Shown piece by piece: positions 27,592 to 36,080 of a stretch of DNA of 64,000 bases (positions are counted from its first letter, which is position 1; each line of letters begins with the position of its first letter). The notes below the pieces were generated by a model. That model was not told the origin of the DNA and searched no databases. It worked only from the letters and a program-made list of their open reading frames with translations. A program made the position numbers and the translations under genes. The stretch is from assembly GCA_016711605.1 (NCBI GenBank), contig JADJSS010000002.1:62001-126000 (forward strand), written 5' to 3'. The DNA is from Saprospirales bacterium. Its GTDB lineage: Bacteria > Bacteroidota > Bacteroidia > Chitinophagales > JADIYW01.

Positions 27592-28614
27592 TTAAAATTC
27601 AGAAAATCTGGAATCGTTTAGAAATTTATTATCTGTTAACGTTTTTAAGAATGAGATTATTTTTGTCTTTTCATCATTGGTCATTGGAATTCCAAGCGTG
27701 TTGTTTCTTTGTAAAATGGTATCTAAAGTTGTTGTTGTATTTACAACACTATTTGAATAATGGTTTAAAACTTCATCCAATGTATTAAATCTACCATCAT
27801 GCATATAAGGTGATGATTTTTCGATATTGCGCAAGCTTGGCACTTTAAACTTGAAACTATCTGTAGCTATAACAGACACTCTAAATCTTCCTAAGTCTGA
27901 TGTTGTAGATAATCCATTATTTCTAAAACTAAAATCAGTAAATAAAATTCCTGTATGACACGATGCACATTTTTGGTTGAATAGATCCAATCCAGCTTGT
28001 TCTGTTGAAGTAAGAGTTGTTTTTCCAGCTAAATATTCATCGTACTTTGATTGATTAGAAACCATAGAAATTAAAAAAGTAGATAATGCCTGATTGAACC
28101 TGATTGCTGTCATTTCAGATGTGCCAAATGCCTTATTAAACAAAGTCAAATAATTATTGTCTGTTTTTAATTTGTCTATAACAGCTGGAATCGTTTCATC
28201 CATTTCCACTGGATTTTGAATTGGATTGACATGAAATAAATCTAAATCGCCAACACCACCATCCCAGAAAAACAAGGGTTGCCAAGCTAAATTGAATAGT
28301 GTTGGTGAGTTTCTGGTGCCTAATTTATTATCAATTCCATGGCTCACACGATGACCTGCATGAGCAAAGGATGCCACTTGCTGATGACAACTTCCACAAG
28401 AAATTGTATTGTCTCTTGATAAACGAGCATCATAAAATAATTTTCTACCTAATTCTCTTTTCTCATTAGAATATGGATTTTCTATTAGATTATAGCGTAC
28501 TGCTGGAAAATTAGTCGGTGCCACAAAACCATTATCAATATCTGGTTTTGTGTTTTCCTCTTTTGTACATTGTAAAAAGAAGAAAACTAAGATTATGTAA
28601 TAAAACTTTTTCAA
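27592..28614 (-). CDS. Di-heme cytochrome c peroxidase family protein, MbnH-like
   Basis: 340 residues, lipoprotein (lipobox FLQC at about residue 16). Two CxxCH heme sites: CGSCHQQVASFAHAGHRVSH near residue 75 and CASCHTGILFTDFSFRNNGL near residue 217. Further peroxidase/MauG motifs are RNSPTLFNLAWQPLFFWDGG, NPVEMDE and VPSLRNIEKSSPYMHDGRF. It lies directly downstream of an MbnP gene, the arrangement in which MbnH (a MauG-like enzyme) oxidises a tryptophan of MbnP to make a copper site. I infer MbnH by this pairing; a simple H2O2-reducing peroxidase is the alternative. Confidence 0.88.
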   Translation of the reverse strand: MKKFYYIILVFFFLQCTKEENTKPDIDNGFVAPTNFPAVRYNLIENPYSNEKRELGRKLFYDARLSRDNTISCGSCHQQVASFAHAGHRVSHGIDNKLGTRNSPTLFNLAWQPLFFWDGGVGDLDLFHVNPIQNPVEMDETIPAVIDKLKTDNNYLTLFNKAFGTSEMTAIRFNQALSTFLISMVSNQSKYDEYLAGKTTLTSTEQAGLDLFNQKCASCHTGILFTDFSFRNNGLSTTSDLGRFRVSVIATDSFKFKVPSLRNIEKSSPYMHDGRFNTLDEVLNHYSNSVVNTTTTLDTILQRNNTLGIPMTNDEKTKIISFLKTLTDNKFLNDSRFSEF

Positions 28615-28698
28615 TACATTTTTGATTTACAACAACTAGTAATGAACAAAAAAAGAACAAAGTAGAATTAGTAAATTCTACTTTGTCATTCTAAAAAA

Positions 28699-29482
28699 TT
28701 ATTCAGCTTCGATATGGTCTACTACAAACATGTTTTTGTAGTTGTTTGCTATCGCTGGTGCATTTGGGCCACCCATAACAACTGGTGTAGTTGGCACACT
28801 AATATTAGTAGAACCATTAACCACTTTTAGTGCATCTACAAATGTATGAATGTGTTTGTGGTTATTGCTTCCAAAACTAACTGGTGCTCCAGGGAAAGTT
28901 AATGTAACAGTTTTTAAATTATTCTGAGTTGGTGAACTATAACCACCAAAACCACCAACATGGTACATAAAATCAGCACCAGCAGCTTGAGAGAATTTGC
29001 CTTCTGTTTTTACGAAGATATAACCAGAGTTCCAAACCCAATACATATCAGCGTGTGTGGTAACATCTAAGACACCCGTTCTTTCTGATTGCGGTGCTGT
29101 AGATTTTAGAGAATCAACACCAATGGTGAATGTTACAGAAGTATATTTTCCAGCTGGAACGTCAGGAAATTCTACTGTTTGAGAAACGTCATCTGCTTCA
29201 TCTATTAAGAAATAGCATGTTTCTTTAGGCACTACATAAGTGCTGCCATCTTCTTTTGTAAAGATAAAATTACTTACATAGTATTTGAACAAAGAAAAAT
29301 TCATTGAATCGTTGTTAGCATTTTTGTACCATATAGTGTTTAATTTTAAATCTGAGCTGCCTGCTCTATTGTCAAATTCCATGGCAACCATGCCTGGTCC
29401 TTCTGGTGTTGATTCTTTTTTTACAAGATGCAATAAATGATATGATTGCGATTGATAAGATAAATAGATTTAATTTTTTCAT
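28699..29482 (-). pseudogene. MbnP family copper-binding lipoprotein, one extra base
   Basis: From ATG 29482 the product starts MKKLNLFILSIAIISFIASC, a lipoprotein signal, then one base too many in the T7 at 29416-29422 shifts the frame; removing it gives SCKKESTPEGPGMVAMEFDN. From ATG 29433 downward the frame is intact for 244 residues. MbnP family traits: MNFSLFKYYVSNF, TFTIGVDSLKS, HADMYWVWNSGYIF with its W-x-W-x-SGY core, and FMYHVGGFGG followed by a late HKHIH. MbnP proteins bind Cu(I) through a tryptophan-derived residue made by MbnH, whose gene follows by 84 bases. Confidence 0.88.
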
Positions 29483-29512
29483 TTTTTTTAATTTTGATTT
29501 GTTTGTTTTGAT

Positions 29513-30445
29513 TTATTTGTTTTGATTTTCAAAACTTTCAGCTTGCACTTTTTTTTGTTTTTTTTGAATCAGATACGAGCATTTTAATAGAAAGTTCGAT
29601 TGTTGTTTAATAGAATTTGCTGCTGTATTTTGCGATATTGGATGCAATACCTGAAATCCTAAATTCCAGTTCTTGATGTTGTAATCTAATCCATATTGCA
29701 AAAACATTGCGTAACTTCCTGAAGTGTTTTGTATAATAGTATTATGTAGATTTTTTTGTTGAATTTCTGCTCTGATGCCTAGATTTGGTAATAATTGGCT
29801 GTTTTTAAAAGTATGTGTATATGCACTTCCAATTTGAATTGAATATAAATGACCATAACGTACTTTATCTTTGTTTCTGGTATTTATTTTTACCAAACCA
29901 GCGCCAATAATATTCCATTTTCGGTAACTCATACTATACACACCTGAGAACAAAAAATCAACGCTTTTTGAACCTAACGTAAAATTTTGTAATTGGTTAT
30001 CTGCAGAAATTTTATTTTTTCCTGTTGGAAGTTCAATACCAAAACCGAATATCAAAGTATGTCCAACTTTTTTGTTCGTACCTATAGGAGACTTGCTTAG
30101 TACTTTGAAGTTAGATACAATACTCATGTCGCCAATACCAAATGTTTTGTCATTAGTGTTCTTATATTGATTCATCATCCAAATTAACGGTAATGTAGAA
30201 CGAAGTTCTACCCATTTTTTTGGAGCATAAGCAACAGAAAGATTGGTACTCACTAAGTGAGATTTAGTTAAACCATTTTCATTGTTCTTATATTGGTATC
30301 CTTTATAAATTGTGTTAATTCCAACGGAAGATTGAGGTTGCAACGACAGTAAATCACTATTCATTACAGATGGTGAACAACCACAAAAATCACACGCATA
30401 GGCACTGCTAAAGCAGCACATGAATGCAATAATAATTTTATACAT
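29513..30445 (-). CDS. Outer-membrane beta-barrel protein with CDFCGC motif
   Basis: 310 residues, with a signal peptide (MYKIIIAFMCCFSSAYA) followed at once by CDFCGCSPSVMNS, a cluster of three cysteines at the mature N-terminus. The rest shows alternating amphipathic strands and an aromatic pattern of a 12-16-strand outer-membrane barrel similar to MetA-pathway/phenol-degradation type transporters (PELPTGKNKIS-like turn here as ELPTGKNKISADN). The N-terminal Cys cluster is a plausible metal-capture site. It precedes MbnP by about 30 bases, so co-expression is likely. Confidence 0.75.
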   Translation of the reverse strand: MYKIIIAFMCCFSSAYACDFCGCSPSVMNSDLLSLQPQSSVGINTIYKGYQYKNNENGLTKSHLVSTNLSVAYAPKKWVELRSTLPLIWMMNQYKNTNDKTFGIGDMSIVSNFKVLSKSPIGTNKKVGHTLIFGFGIELPTGKNKISADNQLQNFTLGSKSVDFLFSGVYSMSYRKWNIIGAGLVKINTRNKDKVRYGHLYSIQIGSAYTHTFKNSQLLPNLGIRAEIQQKNLHNTIIQNTSGSYAMFLQYGLDYNIKNWNLGFQVLHPISQNTAANSIKQQSNFLLKCSYLIQKKQKKVQAESFENQNK

Positions 30446-30464
30446 TTTATTTGTTTTAGACTCT

Positions 30465-30483
30465 AAATCCTAAATAAGGATTT
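30465..30483 (-). promoter_or_regulatory. Small inverted repeat upstream of barrel gene
   Basis: AAATCCT (30465-30471), loop AAATA, AGGATTT (30477-30483), 20 bases before the barrel ATG at 30445. Could be an operator or an mRNA hairpin near the ribosome binding region. Confidence 0.35.
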
Positions 30484-30544
30484 AAAAATATTTACATGCA
30501 TTAAATGCTATGACATACTATAAAATAGACTGTCATAAAAAATA

Positions 30545-30934
30545 TTATGCTAAAACGGTTGGTGGTTTGATAGGTGTTTGAGTAACACCTTTTAAGATAG
30601 CAGGAGAATAATTTTTATTAAAACTTGCAGAAACTATAAAAGCATCTAACGTTTCAATATTAATTTTGTAAAAATGCTGCAGGTAAACTTCTACTTCTTT
30701 AACCTTTAAATTAAGCACAGAAAACGGATTATTTGTATTTTCATTTTCTGCTTTAGAAATAGTTTTATTTAAGTGGCATTTTCCGTTACAGCAAGAACCT
30801 TTTACATTTTTATTGATACAATATTTTTCAGTAATTGATTTTTCATTGAGTTTATACATTAAATATAAACTAGCTTCCTGCATGGTAGTCAGCAGAAAAA
30901 ACATGGAAAATAATATGGCACTAAGTGCTTTCAT
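30545..30934 (-). CDS. Small membrane/periplasmic protein with CCNGKCHL motif
   Basis: 129 residues. N-terminal hydrophobic helix (MKALSAILFSMFFLLTTMQE) then YCINKNVKGSCCNGKCHLNK, a four-cysteine plus histidine cluster. This 'K-x-C-x-NK...CNGKCxL' signature is known to me from small Bacteroidota proteins in metal-uptake neighbourhoods, typically beside TonB-linked copper genes. The C-terminus ends with a proline-rich tail (TQTPIKPPTVLA). It is the first gene of the copper locus, with a palindromic operator candidate 40 bases upstream. The exact role is unknown. Confidence 0.72.
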   Translation of the reverse strand: MKALSAILFSMFFLLTTMQEASLYLMYKLNEKSITEKYCINKNVKGSCCNGKCHLNKTISKAENENTNNPFSVLNLKVKEVEVYLQHFYKINIETLDAFIVSASFNKNYSPAILKGVTQTPIKPPTVLA

Positions 30935-30973
30935 TTATATTGTGAAATTAAGCAGATTATGATTGATAAAATA

Positions 30974-30985
30974 TGACATCAGTCA
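30974..30985. promoter_or_regulatory. TGAC-N4-GTCA palindrome upstream of the copper locus
   Basis: TGACATCAGTCA at 30974-30985, extended to ATATGACATCAGTCATAAA, 40 bases before ATG 30934. TGAC-N4-GTCA is the core of Crp/Fnr-type (DNR-like) sites. A related but wider pair ATGACA...TGTCAT lies at about 30506-30535, before the next gene. Binding is inferred. Confidence 0.45.
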
Positions 30986-30995
30986 TAAAATACAA

Positions 30996-32252
30996 TTATC
31001 TATTTCCAATTTCCGAATAAGAACGAACGGTTGCGCCTAAATAAATTTGGCGTGGACGACCGATTGGTTCTTTGTTTTCTTTTAATTCTTTCCATTGAGC
31101 TACCCAACCTGGCAATCTTCCTAAAGCGAATAAAGTAGTAAACGAATCTGTTGGGAAACCCATTGCTTTGTAAATAATACCAGAATAGAAATCTACGTTT
31201 GGATATAATTTTCTAGATACAAAATAATCATCATGTAAAGCTGCTTGTTCTAATTCAACAGCAATAGTTAATTTTTTATCTGCAACACCTAAATCATCTA
31301 ACACTTCATCACATGCTTTTTTCAAAATGCGAGCACGCGGATCGAAATTTTTATACACTCTATGACCAAAACCCATTAAACGGAAACCAGATGTTTTGTC
31401 TTTTGCCATCGCTACAAATTTTGCCGTGTCGCCACCATCTTTTTCTATGGCTTCTAATTGTTCTAACACAGCTTGATTTGCACCACCATGTAACGGGCCC
31501 CAAAGTGCGCTGATGCCTGCACTTACAGAAGCATATACATTTGCGTTTGATGAACCGACCATTCTTACGGTTGATGTTGAACAATTTTGTTCGTGATCTG
31601 CGTGTAAAATCAATAATTTATCCATTGCATCGATTAAAATTGCTGATGCAGGTTTGCCAAATGTCATTTGTAAGAAATTGGCTACATAATCTAAATTTTT
31701 ATCGTTTGCTACAAAATCTAATCCTTGCGAATTACGAATAATCATTGCAACAATTACTGGAAATTTTGCTAAAATATTGATGTAATTTTCATCGGTTAAT
31801 TTTGCACCATCTTTGTAAACGCCAGATAAAACTACAGTTGCAGCAGCTAATTGCGCCATTGGATGCGTTCCTTTTGGCATTGCTTTTAAAATAGTAGCAA
31901 TTTCGGCAGGAACATCAGAATTATCCTTTAATTTTTGGTTGAAGTCTGCTAATTGTAGAGCAGTTGGCAATTCACCATACAATAATAAATAAGCAACTTC
32001 TGTGAAATTAGATTTTTCTGCTAAATCGGCAATTTCATAACCACGATAGCGAAGAATACCTTCTTCACCATCTAAAAAAGTAATTTTACTGGTGGTTGCG
32101 CCTGTATTTTTATATCCAAAATCAAGTGTAACGAAACCTGTATCTTCTCTTAATTTGTCAATATTGATAGCGTATTCGTTTTCTGTTCCAACTAAAACTG
32201 GACATTCTGTTGTTTTTCCGCCAAGCGTGATGGTTATTTTTTCTTCTGACAT
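30996..32252 (-). CDS. gltA: Citrate synthase
   Basis: 418 residues, type II hexameric size. It condenses oxaloacetate with acetyl-CoA. Active-site stretches are GVSALWGPLHGGANQAVLEQ (His), SGFRLMGFGHRVYKNFDPRA (His-Arg) and NVDFYSGIIYKAMGFPTDSF (Asp). N-terminal beta region GKTTECPVLVGTENEYAINI resembles other Bacteroidota enzymes. Start ATG 32252; an imperfect TATTTTTA promoter box lies about 25 bases upstream. Monocistronic by orientation and spacing. Confidence 0.97.
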   Translation of the reverse strand: MSEEKITITLGGKTTECPVLVGTENEYAINIDKLREDTGFVTLDFGYKNTGATTSKITFLDGEEGILRYRGYEIADLAEKSNFTEVAYLLLYGELPTALQLADFNQKLKDNSDVPAEIATILKAMPKGTHPMAQLAAATVVLSGVYKDGAKLTDENYINILAKFPVIVAMIIRNSQGLDFVANDKNLDYVANFLQMTFGKPASAILIDAMDKLLILHADHEQNCSTSTVRMVGSSNANVYASVSAGISALWGPLHGGANQAVLEQLEAIEKDGGDTAKFVAMAKDKTSGFRLMGFGHRVYKNFDPRARILKKACDEVLDDLGVADKKLTIAVELEQAALHDDYFVSRKLYPNVDFYSGIIYKAMGFPTDSFTTLFALGRLPGWVAQWKELKENKEPIGRPRQIYLGATVRSYSEIGNR

Positions 32253-32437
32253 ACGTTTAAAATCTGTCTATAAAAATACAAAAAGATTGTTGATTGTAGG
32301 TTAAGATTATATTATACCAAAAATTGAGTCTAAAAACAGATGCCATATCCATTTTTAAACTTTAAACAAACTCTTTTCTTTTACATAATGGTGCCAAAAG
32401 CATTTGAGTTATTAGATATTGCATTATCAGAAATATA

Positions 32438-33367
32438 TTATTTGATTTCTACTTCATTTCTGATTTCGAAATTGCGCTTTGGCATATATGCTGGCACCAA
32501 GCCAGCTCGCAACAGAATTTTAGCTGATCTTTCTTTAGTTAGAAAGTTAGTGAAACCAGTTCCAACTAATTCTGGATTTCTACCTAAAACTATATTTATG
32601 GATTGCTGTAATGGATAGCTAAAATTATAAATGTTTTCTTGAGACACTTCATGAATGGTATCGTTTTGTTTCACATCTAAAATCTTAATGGATTGTAGAA
32701 GATTTTTTGTTTCATCTTCATCATGGTTGCTAATTAAATTAAATGGAATGAAACCAATCGATGTTTGGTTGCGCTGCACATATTCAATTACTTCATTGGA
32801 ATTATTTACTACAAGTGCGTTTTTAAATAAACCAGGTTCAATATTTGCAAGTTTCATTATGTAGCGTGCAATACCTGATTGTTTATTATCAAATACTAGT
32901 TTTACTGTTGAATTTGGTTGTAAAAAATTCGATAGTTCATTTATATCTAAAATAGAATCATTAAAATTTGGGTTAGAAATAACTGCAACTGCATTGAAAC
33001 CAAATACGTTTTCTAAAGTTTTAGTTTTTTGGTTTTGTTTGCTAACCTCTTTTTCATTCTTAGTAAGATTTCTGCTAATCAACATCGATGTAGTTTTGCC
33101 ATTTACAAAATCGTCGATAATTTTGTCTTGCGGTTGATAATTGAAAATGATGTGCGCTGCTGGATTTTCGTGTTCGTAAATCTGAGATAATTGTTCAGCA
33201 ATATTTTTTAAATTTTCATCCGTTGCGATAGTAATAATACCTGAATTCCATTCGCTTATTACTTCTTTTTTAGAAGTTGGTTTAGTATTGCAAGATGAAA
33301 TAAAAATCACTCCAAATAAAACAATAAAAAAGAAAGTTAGTACGCTAAATCGTAAATTGTAATTCAT
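32438..33367 (-). CDS. PstS-like substrate-binding lipoprotein
   Basis: 309 residues; signal peptide with lipobox FISSC then NTKPTSK. The mature protein shows a two-lobe periplasmic binding fold like PstS (SGIITIATDENLKNIAEQLS near the start, LISRNLTKNEKE, TSIGFIPFNLIS). PstS family proteins bind phosphate, but the classical phosphate-contact serines are not obvious, and no pst permease genes are nearby. In Bacteroidota such proteins are common at the end of TonB/ExbD operons, as here, so a role in the TonB system or a nutrient sensor is possible. Starts three bases after the gene at 33371. Confidence 0.75.
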   Translation of the reverse strand: MNYNLRFSVLTFFFIVLFGVIFISSCNTKPTSKKEVISEWNSGIITIATDENLKNIAEQLSQIYEHENPAAHIIFNYQPQDKIIDDFVNGKTTSMLISRNLTKNEKEVSKQNQKTKTLENVFGFNAVAVISNPNFNDSILDINELSNFLQPNSTVKLVFDNKQSGIARYIMKLANIEPGLFKNALVVNNSNEVIEYVQRNQTSIGFIPFNLISNHDEDETKNLLQSIKILDVKQNDTIHEVSQENIYNFSYPLQQSINIVLGRNPELVGTGFTNFLTKERSAKILLRAGLVPAYMPKRNFEIRNEVEIK

Positions 33368-33370
33368 AAA

Positions 33371-33571
33371 TTATTGTTCTTTATAAAGTTGAAAAGCACG
33401 ATATGCTCTAAAAATTCCATAACTAATTAATAAAGCGGCAAATGCGTATTTTAAAATATCTGATGAGAAAATGCTTATATTTTTTATTAGGAATACGCTT
33501 ATTCCAATCAAAATATAAGCAACAGCGATTGCTATTCGCAAAATAAATCCAGGATTATTAAATTTTCCCAT
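33371..33571 (-). CDS. Small two-helix membrane protein in TonB operon
   Basis: 66 residues with two hydrophobic helices (FILRIAIAVAYILIGISVFLI and DILKYAFAALLISYGIFRAY) and a positively charged C-terminus (RAFQLYKEQ). It lies between an ExbD gene and a PstS-like gene, three bases from the latter. Homologous small proteins occupy this place in many Bacteroidota TonB loci. Function unknown. Confidence 0.7.
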   Translation of the reverse strand: MGKFNNPGFILRIAIAVAYILIGISVFLIKNISIFSSDILKYAFAALLISYGIFRAYRAFQLYKEQ

Positions 33572-33628
33572 GTGCTAAAATTATAAAATTAGATGCAGTT
33601 TTTTATTTTTTTGTTGGATAATAAGAAT

Positions 33629-34177
33629 TTATAATTGGTTATTATTTCTAACTAATTCAATTGCTTTTACTTCTTCCTGATTTACTGTTTGAATTGCGTA
33701 TATTTTTGTATTTGTTATATCCATTTCATCTAAAACATCTACCATATTATTGTAGATTGCATCGTCTGTCATTTTTATTAAGCAAATTGTTTTAGTAAAT
33801 CCATTTTCATCTTTTTTCCATTGCGCATCTACTAATTTTTGTTTGTTTAAAATAGCTTTTCGAATGCCATCAAATGTATAATTAGATTTTTTTAGATGAG
33901 TTACTTCATTTCCTTCGTAGTACCAAACTGTATTATTTTTATCACAAATAATGTTTAACACTTTAGATTGTTCAATATCGATTGGATGTTCATCATGAAT
34001 TGGCATTGACAAATTCATGGCAACAGGTTTGGCTAATGAAGTAGTTAGCATAAAAAAAGAAATCAATAAAAATCCTAAATCTACCATTGGAGTCATATCG
34101 ATTGTAGTTGTATTCTTTTGGGTGCGCACTTTATTAAGTTTGCTCTTTGCGTCACTTGGTATTTCTGGTGATGTCAT
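33629..34177 (-). CDS. ExbD/TolR-family biopolymer transport protein
   Basis: 182 residues. One N-terminal transmembrane helix with the proton-carrying aspartate: TIDMTPMVDLGFLLISFFML, then a periplasmic domain (SMPIHDEHPIDIEQSKVLNI). It forms the motor with ExbB and TonB that energises outer-membrane receptors. It closely resembles the ExbD at 36081, consistent with duplication of an ExbD-TonB pair. It follows TonB at 34224 on the same strand with a 46-base gap. Confidence 0.92.
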   Translation of the reverse strand: MTSPEIPSDAKSKLNKVRTQKNTTTIDMTPMVDLGFLLISFFMLTTSLAKPVAMNLSMPIHDEHPIDIEQSKVLNIICDKNNTVWYYEGNEVTHLKKSNYTFDGIRKAILNKQKLVDAQWKKDENGFTKTICLIKMTDDAIYNNMVDVLDEMDITNTKIYAIQTVNQEEVKAIELVRNNNQL

Positions 34178-34223
34178 GTTTATTGATTATTTAGATTTAT
34201 AAATTATATGGATTTTATTGAAT

Positions 34224-35054
34224 TTAATTATGCGAAAAATCAAATGCCACTGGTAATGTAAAATAGACTTTTACTGGTGTTCCATTTTGCAAACCAGGTT
34301 TCCATTTTGGCATTTTCTTTATAGCAGATATTGCTGCTTCACCGCACCGACCACCAATACCGTCTTTAATAACTTCTGGATTGCGTACGGTTCCATCAAC
34401 ATCAACATAAAACCGAATAATAACTTTTCCAATTTTACCTGTTTCAATATCTGTTGAATATGGATGTATATTATTCTTTAAAAATTCCATGAGCGCTTCT
34501 CTTCCGTTAGGAAAACTCGGTAAAATTTGTGAAGTTGGTAAAATAGTTGTTATTGCTGGAACTGGTGTTGGTGCTGAACTTGGTGGACCAGATAAGGATG
34601 CTGTGATTATGGTTGGTTCAACTGGTTTTACAGGTGCATCTATACCATCAGTAATTATTTTATCTGCAATCGGCTTATTTGGTAAATCTTGTTGTAATGG
34701 AACAGCACTTGGTTGCACTACATTTTGAACCACTTTAAATTCTTTAAACATTGTTGTATTCACTTTTGGTGGTTGAGTGATATTTTTTGGTGGTTTAGGT
34801 TTTGGAATATCTGGAATTACATTTTTAATATTTTGCGTTTCAATCGTTACAACATGTTCATTAATAATTGGCTCTCTGTTTTTTGTATTTGAGTTTTTTA
34901 CGATAAGCATAAAGACAATAAATGCGCTAATAGTAACGAACAAACCAACTGTTGCGTTTTTGTCGATAGTTTGTCGCAATTGAAATGCGCCATAGTTTTT
35001 GTTTCTGTTTTCAAAGATGATTTCATCCATTGATAAATTTTGATAACTGTTCAT
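34224..35054 (-). CDS. tonB: TonB-family energy transducer
   Basis: 276 residues. N-terminal NLSMDEIIFENRNKNYGAFQ (cytoplasmic stub typical of Bacteroidota TonB), one transmembrane helix (VGLFVTISAFIVFMLIV), a Pro-rich periplasmic spacer (IPDIPKPKPPKNITQPPKVN) and a C-terminal TonB domain (GKVIIRFYVDVDGTVRNPEV, MPKWKPGLQNGTPVKVYFTL). Paralogue of 35209-36039, less proline-dense. It has its own upstream region with a 17-bp palindrome and is separated from the first operon by a terminator. Confidence 0.93.
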   Translation of the reverse strand: MNSYQNLSMDEIIFENRNKNYGAFQLRQTIDKNATVGLFVTISAFIVFMLIVKNSNTKNREPIINEHVVTIETQNIKNVIPDIPKPKPPKNITQPPKVNTTMFKEFKVVQNVVQPSAVPLQQDLPNKPIADKIITDGIDAPVKPVEPTIITASLSGPPSSAPTPVPAITTILPTSQILPSFPNGREALMEFLKNNIHPYSTDIETGKIGKVIIRFYVDVDGTVRNPEVIKDGIGGRCGEAAISAIKKMPKWKPGLQNGTPVKVYFTLPVAFDFSHN

Positions 35055-35109
35055 ACATTTAAATTTTATTATTAAATATAACGCAGTTATTGCAACTTAA
35101 TTGCATATA

Positions 35110-35148
35110 AAATGTTAAAAATGCAATTAAGTTGCATTTTTAACATTT
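35110..35148. repeat. 17-bp perfect palindrome upstream of the second tonB gene
   Basis: Arms AAATGTTAAAAATGCAA (35110-35126) and TTGCATTTTTAACATTT (35132-35148), loop TTAAG, 56 bases upstream of ATG 35054. The 17-mer right arm recurs exactly at 38245-38261, upstream of exbB. Nearby TTGCAACTTAATTGCAT (about 35093-35106) adds another TTGCAA inverted pair. Confidence 0.65.
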
Positions 35149-35152
35149 GAGC

Positions 35153-35184
35153 AAAAAAAAATGCTGCTTAAATAAGCAGCATTT
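35153..35184 (-). terminator. Rho-independent terminator after the first tonB gene
   Basis: Minus-strand arms AAATGCTGCTTA and TAAGCAGCATTT (35159-35170, 35173-35184) followed by an eight-T run (plus-strand A8 at 35153-35160). Classic terminator that closes the exbB-exbD-exbD-tonB operon. Confidence 0.9.
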
Positions 35185-35208
35185 AAATTTTAATATTAAG
35201 AAAAAATT

Positions 35209-36039
35209 TTAGCTTAATTTAAAAGACACAGGTAATGTATAATAAACTTTAACTGGCTTTCCTCTTTGTGTTCCAGGTGTCCATTTCGGCATTTTTTTAA
35301 TTACTCGAATGGCTTCGTCAGCGCAACCGCCTCCAACACCATCTTTTAAAACAACTGGCTCTCTAACGGTACCATCAGTATCAACATAAAACTTAACAAT
35401 TACTTTTCCTTCTAAGCCATTTTCACGTGCTAAAGAAGGATACAAAATATTCTTTTTCAAGAAACCCATTAATTCAGTAATACCACCAGGAAAATTAGGC
35501 ATAACTTCTGCTCTGTCAAAAATTTCTGGTTCTTTTGGTGCTTCAGGTTCAGGAGCAGCAACAACTGCAGTTCCTGTGCCAGGTTTTTCTTCAATAATAG
35601 CTTTAGCGTTTTCATCACCTTTTTGAGTGGTAGTAGAAACATCGACTTTTATATCTTCTTGTTTTACTATTTCTTCTTGTTTAGCCACTTCCTCATCTTT
35701 CTTTGCAATCATCTCTACAAATTTAATGGTAGGACGAACTGGTGGTGGTGGTGGTGGTGGTGGTGGTGGTGCATCTACAGGTGGTGGTGGTGGTGGTGGT
35801 AACTCAACATCCGTCATCTCAATATTAACTTCTTTTTCTTTGGTTAACTTACCTAAAAAAGCAAATATTTTAAATTGAGATGCCAAAACCACAAATGTAA
35901 AAAATGCAATAGCAATTAATAACCCTTTAATTTTATGTCGGTCAATTAATTGTCTGAGTTCGAAAGCACCATAGGATTTATTTCGTTGTTCAAAAACGAT
36001 TTCATCCATGGATAACTTTTTATAATCTATTTGACTCAT
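35209..36039 (-). CDS. tonB: TonB-family energy transducer, polyproline spacer
   Basis: 276 residues. Cytoplasmic KLSMDEIVFEQRNKSYGAFE, a transmembrane helix (GLLIAIAFFTFVVLA), then two polyproline blocks (seven prolines, then about ten) encoded by pure GGT/CCA-type tandem codons, an acidic KxEExxKQEDIKV linker, and the C-terminal TonB domain (GLEGKVIVKFYVDTDGTVRE, MPKWTPGTQRGKPVKVYYTL). It links ExbB/ExbD motion to outer-membrane receptors. It is the last gene of the operon beginning with exbB at 38124. Confidence 0.94.
   Translation of the reverse strand: MSQIDYKKLSMDEIVFEQRNKSYGAFELRQLIDRHKIKGLLIAIAFFTFVVLASQFKIFAFLGKLTKEKEVNIEMTDVELPPPPPPPVDAPPPPPPPPPPVRPTIKFVEMIAKKDEEVAKQEEIVKQEDIKVDVSTTTQKGDENAKAIIEEKPGTGTAVVAAPEPEAPKEPEIFDRAEVMPNFPGGITELMGFLKKNILYPSLARENGLEGKVIVKFYVDTDGTVREPVVLKDGVGGGCADEAIRVIKKMPKWTPGTQRGKPVKVYYTLPVSFKLS
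35741..35800. repeat. GGT trinucleotide repeats encoding polyproline
   Basis: Ten tandem GGT units at 35741-35770 and seven at 35780-35800 (plus strand), read on the minus strand as ACC-frame CCA proline codons inside tonB. Slipped-strand changes of whole codons would alter the length of the periplasmic spacer without breaking frame. Confidence 0.8.
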
Positions 36040-36080
36040 TTTATATTTTTAGTTTTAACCAATCTATTTTTTACAGACAA

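Noticed and set aside
35700..35810. CRISPR-like repeat array
   Set aside because: Only GGT codon repeats within a gene; no spacers, no cas genes in the window.
35627..35878. Plus-strand frame with long polyglycine run
   Set aside because: It is the antisense shadow of the polyproline spacer of tonB; no independent start, signal or conservation.
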